Part shown: positions 1 through 5,139 of the stretch, in pieces
How the letters are laid out: each line of letters begins with the position of its first letter
How positions within the stretch are numbered: the first letter of the stretch is position 1
Origin: DHVE2 group archaeon
GTDB lineage: Archaea; Thermoplasmatota; Thermoplasmata; Thermoplasmatales; Aciduliprofundaceae
Direction: 5' to 3'
DNA length: 5,139 bases
Assembly (NCBI GenBank): GCA_015520985.1
Contig: WAOY01000226.1
Span: forward strand, 1-5,139
Position numbers and translations under genes: made by a program
The notes under the pieces: model-generated
What the model was told of the DNA's origin: nothing
Database searches by the model: none
The model's input: only the letters and a program-made list of their open reading frames with translations

Positions 1-644
1 CCGTTGCTGTAATCACAGGGGACACGAAGGTGGTGGAGGACGAAATTGGGATTTACGTGATAACCGCCGGGGTGGGCGTGGCAAAGAGAGTTATAAGGGA
101 CTCCACCTGCCAGGTCGGCGATGCGGTCCTCATAAATGGAGGAATAGGTGAGCACGGCTTCGCGATAATGAGCACCCGGGAGGGCATTGGATTTGAGACA
201 TCTCTGAAGAGCGACGTTGCCCCCGTGTGGACCGTGATTAAAGAAGTTGCCCGCGAGATCGGATGGGAGAACATACACGCCATGAAGGACCCGACCCGCG
301 GCGGGTTGAGCGAAGCCCTGAATGAGATGGCATCGAAGGCCAACATTGGTATTCTGGTGAGGGAAGCGATGGTTCCCATGCGCCCGGAGGTTCGCGCAGC
401 CGGTGAAATGCTCGGCATCTCGCCTTTTCACATGGCCAACGAGGGGAAGGTGGTAATGTGCGTTCCAAAGGACCTCGCGGAGGATGCCCTGAGGGCCATG
501 AGGAGGAGCAAGTACGGGAGGGACGCGGCTGTTATCGGAGAGGTAATACCGGATTACCGCGGCCATGTGCTCCTCGAGACTGAGATCGGTGGCAGGAGAT
601 TCCTCGAAAGACCGATCGGCGATCCGGTGCCGAGGGTTTGCTAG
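1..644 (+). CDS. hypE: HypE, hydrogenase maturation carbamoyl dehydratase (5'-truncated by window edge)
   Basis: HypE takes the carbamoyl group passed to its C-terminal cysteine by HypF and dehydrates it with ATP to a thiocyanate, the source of the two CN ligands on the active-site iron; it acts in the cytoplasm with HypC/HypD. The frame is open through the left edge (first full codon at base 3), giving 213 residues of a family usually near 330-340, so the N-terminal ATP-binding part is missing. Visible are the GDAVLINGGIGEHGFAI loop, the PurM/HypE/ThiL-family motif DPTRGGL near visible residue 97, HMANEGK near 143, and the diagnostic end DPVPRVC, with the acceptor cysteine as last residue before TAG. 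The C-terminus is therefore intact. The stop overlaps the hypA ribosome binding site. An internal GTG at 30 is not the start, because homology continues upstream of it. Identification is secure; only the left end is unknown. Confidence 0.96.
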   Translation, partial: VAVITGDTKVVEDEIGIYVITAGVGVAKRVIRDSTCQVGDAVLINGGIGEHGFAIMSTREGIGFETSLKSDVAPVWTVIKEVAREIGWENIHAMKDPTRGGLSEALNEMASKANIGILVREAMVPMRPEVRAAGEMLGISPFHMANEGKVVMCVPKDLAEDALRAMRRSKYGRDAAVIGEVIPDYRGHVLLETEIGGRRFLERPIGDPVPRVC

Positions 645-652
645 GAGGTGAT
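643..652 (+). promoter_or_regulatory. Ribosome binding site of hypA
   Basis: AGGAGGTGAT contains an exact match to the GGAGGTGAT expected to pair with an archaeal 16S rRNA 3' end. It ends three bases before the TTG at 656. It overlaps the last two bases of the hypE stop codon and lies inside the longer reading frame that opens at 638, so it marks 656 as the start of hypA. Confidence 0.85.
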
Positions 653-655
653 AAG

Positions 656-1060
656 TTGCACGAATGGGCCCTTGCAGAGGGAATAATGGCGACCGCGATA
701 GAATTCGCGGAAAAGAACGGTGCGGATAGGATAGAGGAGATCGTGATCGTGCTTGGGGAATTGCAGGATGTGGATCGCGACATCGTGGAGTTCGCCCTGA
801 ACAATTTGAAGAAGGATACCATCGCCCAAGATGCGAAGTTCGTCTTCGAGGAGGAGAAGGCTCTCTTCCAATGTCGCGCCTGTGGTCACCAATGGAGGCT
901 GGAGGAATCAAAGGGCGAGATGAACGAGGAAATTCGGGAGGACATTCACTTCGTCCCCGAGGTTGTGCACGCGTTCCTCTCTTGCCCCAATTGCGGGAGC
1001 AGGGACTTCGAGGTTGTTAAGGGACGAGGCGTCTACATACGAGAGATGAAGGTGAGGTGA
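656..1060 (+). CDS. hypA: HypA, nickel metallochaperone for [NiFe] hydrogenase maturation
   Basis: HypA binds Ni(II) and delivers it, with a HypB partner, to the hydrogenase large-subunit precursor. I start it at TTG 656 and not at the upstream TTG 638. This gives the invariant N-terminus MHEWALAE, whose His2 is the nickel ligand, and puts a perfect Shine-Dalgarno just upstream. The product is 134 residues. The zinc site is C73/C76 (CRAC) and C110/C113 (CPNC). The two pairs are separated by an insert of about 30 residues containing EDIHFVPEVVHAFLSC, a form I recall from Thermococcales HypA and not from the shorter bacterial proteins. His98 in this insert falls at the number I recall for the third nickel-binding residue of T. 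kodakarensis HypA. The gene sits 11 bases after hypE and one base before the ATPase gene, which matches the HypA-HypB_AT complex. Confidence 0.96.
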   Translation: MHEWALAEGIMATAIEFAEKNGADRIEEIVIVLGELQDVDRDIVEFALNNLKKDTIAQDAKFVFEEEKALFQCRACGHQWRLEESKGEMNEEIREDIHFVPEVVHAFLSCPNCGSRDFEVVKGRGVYIREMKVR

Positions 1061-1061
1061 T
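1051..1061 (+). promoter_or_regulatory. Ribosome binding site of the ATPase-type hypB
   Basis: GGTGAGGTGAT carries two overlapping GGTGA-like cores directly before ATG 1062. The second core spans the hypA stop codon and abuts the start. The first core gives the more usual spacing. The layout suggests coupled translation from hypA. Confidence 0.55.
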
Positions 1062-1787
1062 ATGGACCCGAGAATAGCGGGCATAAAACTCAAACTCTCC
1101 GGCGTGAATCGCGTTATACCAGTGGTCAGCGGCAAGGGCGGCGTGGGAAAATCGTTGATATCCACCACCTTGGCGCTGAGCCTCAATCGCCTCGGCTATT
1201 CCGTTGGACTTCTAGATCTCGACTTCCATGGTGCCAGCGACCATGTCATCTTGGGTGCTGAGATCGGCGAACTCCCGGAGGAGGAGAGGGGCGTTGTGCC
1301 CGCGGATGTGCACGGGATAAAGTTCATGAGCATAGTGTTCTATTCGCAGGACAACCCCAATCCCCTGCGCGGTGAGGAGGTAAGCGACGCCCTGATAGAG
1401 ATACTTGCCATAACCCGCTGGGACTCGCTTGACTACCTTATCATAGATATGCCCCCAGGGATGGGGGAGCAGACCCTGGACCTCCTTCGCTTCATCCCCC
1501 GGGGTGAGTTCCTTGTGGTGATGACTCCCTCGCCCCTTTCCCTCAGGGTGGCGGGGAACCTTATCACGCTGCTCCAGGAGGGCCGCAGAAAAATACTGGG
1601 CGTCGTGGAGAACATGGCCCGGGGTGACGTGGTGGAGGAATTTACGAAGGATCGAGACGTGAGATACCTTGGCGCGGTGCGGAGGTACGACGAGATAGAT
1701 TCCCTCATAGGCGACGTTCCATCGCTCCTCGAATCGCCTTTCTCGGAGGACGTGAGAAAAATAGCGGAGAAGATCACAGGACTATGA
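1062..1787 (+). CDS. hypB: ATPase-type HypB (HypB_AT), Mrp/MinD-family partner of HypA
   Basis: This is a 241-residue P-loop ATPase of the Mrp/MinD class, predicted to control nickel transfer by HypA through ATP-dependent complex formation. Visible are the deviant Walker A KGGVGKS (residues 25-31, with the signature Lys25), the switch I-like DLDFHGASDH (52-61) and the Walker B-like LIIDMPPGMG (126-135). The protein has no cysteine at all, so it lacks the CxxC that Mrp/Nbp35 proteins use to carry iron-sulfur clusters. From memory the sequence is very close to T. kodakarensis HypB_AT (MDPR start, SGKGGVGKS, LDLDFHGASDHVILG). It begins one base after hypA and so is probably co-translated with it. 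It is unrelated to the GTPase HypB of bacteria and methanogens despite the shared name. Automatic pipelines are likely to call it Mrp, ParA or an Fe-S carrier, which the missing cysteines argue against. Its last 14 bases overlap the convergent ferredoxin-like gene. Confidence 0.93.
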   Translation: MDPRIAGIKLKLSGVNRVIPVVSGKGGVGKSLISTTLALSLNRLGYSVGLLDLDFHGASDHVILGAEIGELPEEERGVVPADVHGIKFMSIVFYSQDNPNPLRGEEVSDALIEILAITRWDSLDYLIIDMPPGMGEQTLDLLRFIPRGEFLVVMTPSPLSLRVAGNLITLLQEGRRKILGVVENMARGDVVEEFTKDRDVRYLGAVRRYDEIDSLIGDVPSLLESPFSEDVRKIAEKITGL

Positions 1788-2199
1788 GCTCATTCGCCAG
1801 CTTATCCTCGTTGGCCAGAAGGAACTCGTCGCTCATGGAGAGACAGTCCTTGGGGCATATGTCAACACACTGGGAGCAGAAGCAGCAACGGGAGACGAAG
1901 ATCTTCACCTTCTTTTTCGCCACCTTCTTCTCTCCCTGCTCCACCTCCACGGTTCTCCACACTATGGCCTTTGTCGGGCACACCCGTATGCACAAACCGC
2001 AGCCGATGCACTTGTCCACTTCGTAGTTTATCTTCCCCCGAAAATTAGGGGGCGTTGGAACCGGCGGAGCTATTTTCGCCTTGCCCGCCTGCACCCTCCT
2101 GACGAAGCCGTGCACGCTCCTGGGCGCGTACTTCGCCGGGAACCTGTTGGTGAATGGCCTTTTGAACAGTACCTTCCATACCTCGGTTATCGCGGGCAT
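1774..2199 (-). CDS. mbhN: MbhN/NuoI-like two-[4Fe-4S] ferredoxin subunit of the membrane-bound hydrogenase
   Basis: This subunit carries two [4Fe-4S] clusters and should accept electrons from reduced ferredoxin and pass them to the MbhJ-like subunit on the cytoplasmic face. The 141-residue product begins with a probable amphipathic segment and the NuoI-like stretch LFKRPFTNRFPAKY. It has cluster motif CIGCGLCIRVCP (Cys64, 67, 70, 74) and CCFCSQCVDICP (ligands Cys105, 108, 111, 115). Cys106 and Cys119 are extra and not expected as ligands. About 30 residues separate the motifs, including the Lys-rich run KKVAKKKVKIF. The start ATG lies one base after the upstream gene's stop and seven bases after a GGGGGTG box. 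It is the last gene of the minus-strand operon, as in mbh operons. The end overlaps hypB by 14 bases. NuoI of complex I or EchF are the alternatives; gene order favours MbhN. Confidence 0.9.
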   Translation of the reverse strand: MPAITEVWKVLFKRPFTNRFPAKYAPRSVHGFVRRVQAGKAKIAPPVPTPPNFRGKINYEVDKCIGCGLCIRVCPTKAIVWRTVEVEQGEKKVAKKKVKIFVSRCCFCSQCVDICPKDCLSMSDEFLLANEDKLANELIVL

Positions 2200-2200
2200 T

Positions 2201-3229
2201 TCAGAGCACCCCCATCACATCTGCAGCCACGAGGAGCATGGCGATAATGCCAGCGGTGAACAGGTGGAACCAGTAGAGTCGCACGGCCTGGTCTATCTTC
2301 ATCCTGGCGAAGGCAGTCCTCATGAACGTCACGGCCACGATGTCGATCAGGAGGACCTTCAGCATGAAGAACAGGATGTCCACCCCGTAGGCGACCCAAT
2401 CGCTCATGGGAAGGTTGGGGAAGTACTCGGAGAGCAGGGGGGAGAGGTTGTAAGGGAAGAATATCGCGATAATTATCGCTGGAAGGACGACCATCTTCAC
2501 GGCGTCCGCCAGGTAAAACAGGGCGTAGTTCCTGCCCGAGTACTCCGCGAATATGCCCTCGGCTATCTCCGTCTCCGCCTCGGGGATATCGAAGGGGACC
2601 TTCGCCATCTCCCCTGTGGTCACTATCAGGAGCACCACAAGGAATATGGTGGCGCCGATGAATCCAGCCGGGCCCAGGACGCTCCATATGGGCACCGTGC
2701 CGAAGGTCTCGAAGGACAGCGCGGGGAGCGAAGGTGCCACGATGCTGTACATCCAGGCGAAGGTGAAAACTATCATCGAGAGGGGCAGCTCGTAGGATAT
2801 CAGGAGGACCATCTCCCTCTGCGCGCCTATGGACGCGAAGGGAGAGCCGGAGGAAAATCCTCCCACTATCATAGCTATGCCCGGGATAATGAGGAGGTAG
2901 AGCACAACGATTATGTCCCCGGAAGCCCCCAGGAGGGCGGGTACGGGGCCAATAGGGAGGAAGAGGAGCACCGAGATCAGGGCTGCGAGGCTTATCACAG
3001 GCGCGGAGTTGTAGATCCACGGAACCGCGTTCTTCGGCAGCACCGACTGCTTGAGAAGGAGCTTCCTCACGTCCCTGAAGGGCTGCCTGAGGGGCGGGCC
3101 TATTCTCCACTGCATCCTCGCCGAAAGTTTGCGGTCGATGCCTTTAACCGAAAGGCCGAAGGCTATAGCGAATATGCCGAGGACAAGGGTTCCGATTATC
3201 CCCGCGAGAAGGGTGCAGAGCTCACACAT
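2201..3229 (-). CDS. mbhM: MbhM/NuoH-like membrane subunit of the hydrogenase
   Basis: This is the integral membrane subunit that joins the hydrogenase arm to the ion-translocating part of the complex and forms part of the ion path. It has 342 residues and about eight membrane spans (roughly 8-27, 76-97, 105-124, 141-164, 187-206, 237-258, 281-302, 321-341). Family hallmarks are KLSARMQWRIGPP (34-46), GSPFASIGAQREM (128-140), the loop KVPFDIPEAETEIAEGIFAEYSG (210-232) and FMRTAFARMKIDQAVRLYW (302-320). The conserved acidic residues of the complex I quinone/ion pathway region are present (for example E139, E147, E218, E220, E229). ATG 3229 is chosen because GGAGGATGAT ends five bases before it. 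The gene overlaps the large-subunit stop by eight bases (ATGTGTGA), which implies coupled translation. An N-terminal MCELC puts two cysteines at positions 2 and 5, whose meaning is unknown. Length and motifs show an intact gene. Confidence 0.95.
   Translation of the reverse strand: MCELCTLLAGIIGTLVLGIFAIAFGLSVKGIDRKLSARMQWRIGPPLRQPFRDVRKLLLKQSVLPKNAVPWIYNSAPVISLAALISVLLFLPIGPVPALLGASGDIIVVLYLLIIPGIAMIVGGFSSGSPFASIGAQREMVLLISYELPLSMIVFTFAWMYSIVAPSLPALSFETFGTVPIWSVLGPAGFIGATIFLVVLLIVTTGEMAKVPFDIPEAETEIAEGIFAEYSGRNYALFYLADAVKMVVLPAIIIAIFFPYNLSPLLSEYFPNLPMSDWVAYGVDILFFMLKVLLIDIVAVTFMRTAFARMKIDQAVRLYWFHLFTAGIIAMLLVAADVMGVL
2207..2213 (-). promoter_or_regulatory. Ribosome binding site of the mbhN-like gene
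   Basis: GGGGGTG on the minus strand ends seven bases before the ATG at 2199. It lies within the last codons of the mbhM-like gene, so translation of the two is probably coupled. Confidence 0.65.
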
Positions 3230-4460
3230 GGCGCATCATCCTCCTGGTCTTGCGAACGCTCATCTCGTGCATCCTCTCCTTGGTGAGGGTGAATTCCTTA
3301 CGCGATGATTCATCCACCACTGTGACGCGGTTCAGGCATGACATGCACGGATCCGTGCTCGCCGCCACTATGGGCACGTCCGCAATCTCCGCGCCGAGAA
3401 GCATCGGAATCCACGGGAGCACGTTGTTGTACGTGGGCGCCCTTATCTTCCAGGAGAGGAACGGCTCCTCGCCCTGGCGCAGGCGCACGTAGTGTATGTC
3501 TTCTCCTCGTGGAGCTTCCACCCTGCCAATTCCCTCACCCTCTGCCCTTTTGAGCATGGACAGGAGTTTCACCAGGTTCTTCTCAGCCACTATGTCCCCC
3601 TGGGGTATGTTGTCCAGTGCATCGTGGATTATCTGTATGCTCTGCTTCACCTCTAGGAGCCTCACAACTATTCTGTCGTACACATCGCCAATTATTTCGC
3701 CGGTGTACTGGTCGGGGAGAATCGCCCTTACTCCTATATCTGCGTAGGCGCCGTAGGGGTAGTCCTGGCGCACGTCCTTTGGCACGCCGGAAGCCCTGGC
3801 CACTGGGCCAACGGCGCAGAGCTTCAACGCATCCTCCCTCGTGAGGATTCCCACGTTCCTGGTCCTCATCCTTATCGTCTTGTCGTGGAGCACCAGGTCC
3901 TCAATCTTCTCGAACTTCTCCTCGTAGTACCTCAGCGCCTTCCTTATCCTTTCCTCCCTCTCCTTTGTTATGTCCCTGCGCACGCCGCCGATCATCATTA
4001 TCCCCTTGGTGACCCTGTTCCCCGTGACGTACTCTATCGCGTCCATTATCTCCTCCCTGAGCGCCCAGGTGTAGTGGAAGACGGTGTCAAATCCGATCTC
4101 GTGGGCCGCCACCCCCGCCCACAGGAGGTGCGAGTGTATTCTCTCCATCTCCGCCACTATTGTTCTGATGTAATCGGCCCTCTCCGGGACCTCTATCCCC
4201 GCGGCCTCCTCCACGGCCAGAACCATGCAGTAGGGGTGGCAAACGTTGCATATCCCGCAGACCCGCTCCGCCAGGTAGATGTTCTGGATGGAGTTGTTCC
4301 TGTTCATTCCGAGCCATTCGATACCCCGATGTGCTTGCGAGCACTTCACGTCGACTCCCACTATCCTCTCGCCCTCCACCCTCAGATCCAGTTCAATGGG
4401 TTCCTTCAGCGCGGGGTGCACCGGTCCAACCGGGATTGTGTAGAGGGCCTCGTCACTCAT
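3222..4460 (-). CDS. mbhL: MbhL-like catalytic large subunit of a group 4 [NiFe] hydrogenase
   Basis: This subunit holds the Ni-Fe site that reduces protons to H2 or oxidises H2. The N-terminal ligand motif is RVCGICNVCH (Cys68 and Cys71, His75) and the C-terminal one is DPCMSCLNR (Cys372 and Cys375, Arg378), so all four nickel-ligand cysteines are present. Complex I NuoD lacks them, and Mbs/Mbx sulfane reductases are reported to lack part of the set. Other family stretches are AHRGIEW near 43-49, GRVEAPRGEDIHYV near 312-325 and SWKIRAPTYNN near 336-346. A tail of 34 residues follows Arg378 and starts VTVVDESSRK, much like the HycE tail cleaved by HycI after Arg. The start is ATG 4460 (412 residues), eight bases after a G6 run; ATG 4466, two codons longer, has only two bases of spacing but remains possible. 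The start overlaps the stop of the NuoC-like gene (ATGAGTGA). HypE, HypA and HypB_AT encoded nearby would mature this protein. Confidence 0.95.
   Translation of the reverse strand: MSDEALYTIPVGPVHPALKEPIELDLRVEGERIVGVDVKCSQAHRGIEWLGMNRNNSIQNIYLAERVCGICNVCHPYCMVLAVEEAAGIEVPERADYIRTIVAEMERIHSHLLWAGVAAHEIGFDTVFHYTWALREEIMDAIEYVTGNRVTKGIMMIGGVRRDITKEREERIRKALRYYEEKFEKIEDLVLHDKTIRMRTRNVGILTREDALKLCAVGPVARASGVPKDVRQDYPYGAYADIGVRAILPDQYTGEIIGDVYDRIVVRLLEVKQSIQIIHDALDNIPQGDIVAEKNLVKLLSMLKRAEGEGIGRVEAPRGEDIHYVRLRQGEEPFLSWKIRAPTYNNVLPWIPMLLGAEIADVPIVAASTDPCMSCLNRVTVVDESSRKEFTLTKERMHEMSVRKTRRMMRHV
3235..3244 (-). promoter_or_regulatory. Ribosome binding site of the mbhM-like gene
   Basis: GGAGGATGAT on the minus strand lies five bases before ATG 3229 and inside the 3' end of the large-subunit gene. 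It supports the start that overlaps the preceding stop. Confidence 0.75.
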
Positions 4461-4992
4461 CTCCATCGCCCCCCTTGCCGGATCTCCACGTCTCGTACAG
4501 GCGGTTCAGCATCTCCTCCGGGAAGGTATCGTCGCGGCGCCAAGGATACTTCCCCTCGGGCCAGTTCTCGTCTAGGAAGAAGTGCCTCGTATCCTTCAAT
4601 CCTGTGAACTCCACACCCACCATCTCGTGTATCTCCCTTTCGGATATCAGCGCTCCGGGAATCCTGTCCGTTATGGTCTCAATCCTCAAATCTTCCTTGG
4701 GGAGGTTCACCGCTGCTGTCACGACAACTTCGCCGCCCATTTCTCCGTAGCCGACGGTGAAGTGGTAGAGCAATTCAACCGAATTTCCCAGATCTGTGGC
4801 GCTTATCACGGAGAAGTGCGGGTAATCCTGGATCTCGAAGAGAAAGTCTATGAATTTTCGGAAATCCTCCCGCTTTATCCTCGCGAAGACGTTGTGCCTT
4901 TCCATCTTCTTTCTCCCGCAGCTCCTGGAATGGAGCTCAACCTCGCATTCAAACCTCCTCTTGATTTCCTCAACTATCGAGTTCGGGTCCAT
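4453..4992 (-). CDS. mbhK: MbhK/NuoC-like 30 kDa-type subunit of the hydrogenase
   Basis: This is a small structural subunit that binds the large subunit and helps hold the cytoplasmic arm together; it has no cofactor of its own. The family signature is near residues 118-151: EREIHEMVGVEFTGLKDTRHFFLDENWPEGKYPW, matching the ERExxDxxGxxFxGhpdlrR...W...PLR pattern of NuoC. I start it at ATG 4992 (179 residues), because GGGGGTGAT ends four bases before it. A GTG at 5001, three codons earlier, lies inside that ribosome binding site and overlaps the upstream stop, so it is less likely. The spacing from the NuoB-like stop is one base. The C-terminus GKGGDGDE overlaps the start of the large subunit. 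NuoC and NuoD are separate genes here, unlike the fused HycE of E. coli. Confidence 0.93.
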   Translation of the reverse strand: MDPNSIVEEIKRRFECEVELHSRSCGRKKMERHNVFARIKREDFRKFIDFLFEIQDYPHFSVISATDLGNSVELLYHFTVGYGEMGGEVVVTAAVNLPKEDLRIETITDRIPGALISEREIHEMVGVEFTGLKDTRHFFLDENWPEGKYPWRRDDTFPEEMLNRLYETWRSGKGGDGDE

Positions 4993-4993
4993 A

Positions 4994-5139
4994 TCAATCA
5001 CCCCCTTCGCCCCGGAGCCGCTCCAGTTTGAGCCAGGCCTTCACGAAGGCGTCTATTATCGCCTCTGGCCTGGGTGGGCATCCGGGTACGTATATGTCCA
5101 CGGGTATGATCCTGTCGATGGGCCCCACCAGGTTGTAGG
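4994..5139 (-). CDS. mbhJ: MbhJ/NuoB-like small subunit, C-terminal end only
   Basis: Only the last 47 codons and the TGA are in the window, since the frame runs off the right edge. The product holds one proximal [4Fe-4S] cluster next to the Ni-Fe site and relays electrons between the MbhN-like ferredoxin subunit and the large subunit. The visible part reads [41 protein letters not shown]. Its [11 protein letters not shown] is the signature of the NuoB/hydrogenase small-subunit family and supplies the last cluster cysteine. The frame is too short to appear as a complete ORF, but the motif and its position just before the NuoC-like gene make the call firm. It could be named EchC or HycG equally well; the J-K-L-M-N order favours the Mbh name. 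Confidence 0.92.
   Translation of the reverse strand, partial: YNLVGPIDRIIPVDIYVPGCPPRPEAIIDAFVKAWLKLERLRGEGGD
4997..5005 (-). promoter_or_regulatory. Ribosome binding site of the mbhK-like gene
   Basis: GGGGGTGAT on the minus strand, four bases before ATG 4992, spans the last codons of the NuoB-like gene. It decides between ATG 4992 and the upstream GTG at 5001, which lies within it. Confidence 0.75.

Noticed and set aside
1062..1787. Reading this gene as an Mrp/Nbp35 Fe-S carrier or a MinD/ParA partition protein
   Set aside because: There is no cysteine for a cluster, no parB or cell-division neighbour, and it directly follows hypA.
2187..3110. A 307-codon minus-strand frame overlapping the mbhM-like gene in another phase
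   Set aside because: It is an out-of-frame shadow rich in Pro, Arg and His, while the 342-codon frame holds the NuoH motifs and membrane spans.
2081..3286. A 401-codon open frame on the plus strand opposite the mbhM-like and mbhN-like genes
   Set aside because: It is antisense to two genes with clear family motifs. Its translation is rich in His, Gly, Glu and Arg with no recognisable fold, as expected from the mirror of a third-position-GC-rich gene.
3885..4607. A 240-codon plus-strand frame opposite the large-subunit gene
   Set aside because: It is the mirror of the hydrogenase large subunit; no motif or ribosome binding site supports it.
4582..5031. A 149-codon plus-strand frame opposite the NuoC-like gene
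   Set aside because: It is antisense to a gene with the NuoC signature, and its composition looks like a shadow frame.
3222..5139. Reading the minus-strand operon as complex I (Nuo), Fpo or a sulfane reductase (Mbs/Mbx)
   Set aside because: The large subunit keeps RxCGIC and DPCxxC, the full nickel-ligand set that those enzymes lack in whole or in part, and hydrogenase maturation genes are adjacent.
1..5139. CRISPR arrays, tRNA or rRNA genes, insertion sequences, long repeats or promoters
   Set aside because: Reading both strands showed no direct repeat units, tRNA-like cloverleaf or terminal inverted repeats. Coding sequence fills the window, and both operons start outside it.

Overview
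The window is a compact, entirely coding stretch, most likely from an archaeon that makes a membrane-bound group 4 [NiFe] hydrogenase. The archaeal reading rests on three things: near-perfect Shine-Dalgarno boxes of the GGAGGTGAT type placed a few bases before starts, frequent AGG/AGA and ATA codons, and a nickel-insertion pair (HypA plus an Mrp/MinD-type ATPase in place of the GTPase HypB) known best from Thermococcales. The bases are moderately GC-rich. I cannot fix the lineage: Thermococci or another euryarchaeal/Thermoplasmatota-like group both fit.

Plus strand, 1-1787: the 3' two thirds of hypE, then hypA, then an ATPase-type hypB (HypB_AT). These are maturation genes. HypE makes the cyanide ligands of the active-site iron, and HypA with HypB_AT delivers nickel. 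The three genes are packed with 0-11 bases between them, and the ribosome binding site of hypA overlaps the hypE stop.

Minus strand, 5139-1774: five genes read right to left in the order NuoB-like (3' end only), NuoC-like, NuoD-like, NuoH-like, NuoI-like. This is the J-K-L-M-N order of the hydrogenase module of the Pyrococcus/Thermococcus mbh operon. The large subunit keeps all four nickel-ligand cysteines (RVCGIC and DPCMSC), so this is a hydrogenase and not a complex I, Fpo or sulfane reductase (Mbs/Mbx) module. It also carries a 34-residue tail after the conserved Arg, like the HycE tail that is removed during maturation. Electrons would pass from the two-cluster MbhN-like subunit through the MbhJ-like cluster to the Ni-Fe site, with ion movement through the MbhM-like membrane subunit. 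Any antiporter-like subunits would lie beyond base 5139.

The two operons converge and overlap by 14 bases at 1774-1787, so the maturation genes and the enzyme they serve meet tail to tail with no intergenic space. No RNA genes, CRISPR, mobile elements, repeats or promoters were seen, and no stretch of 300 bases lacks a gene. Nothing here is clearly an unknown system. The points worth a second look are the ATPase-type HypB, the large-subunit tail without a protease gene in view, the start-site corrections and the overlapping convergent ends.
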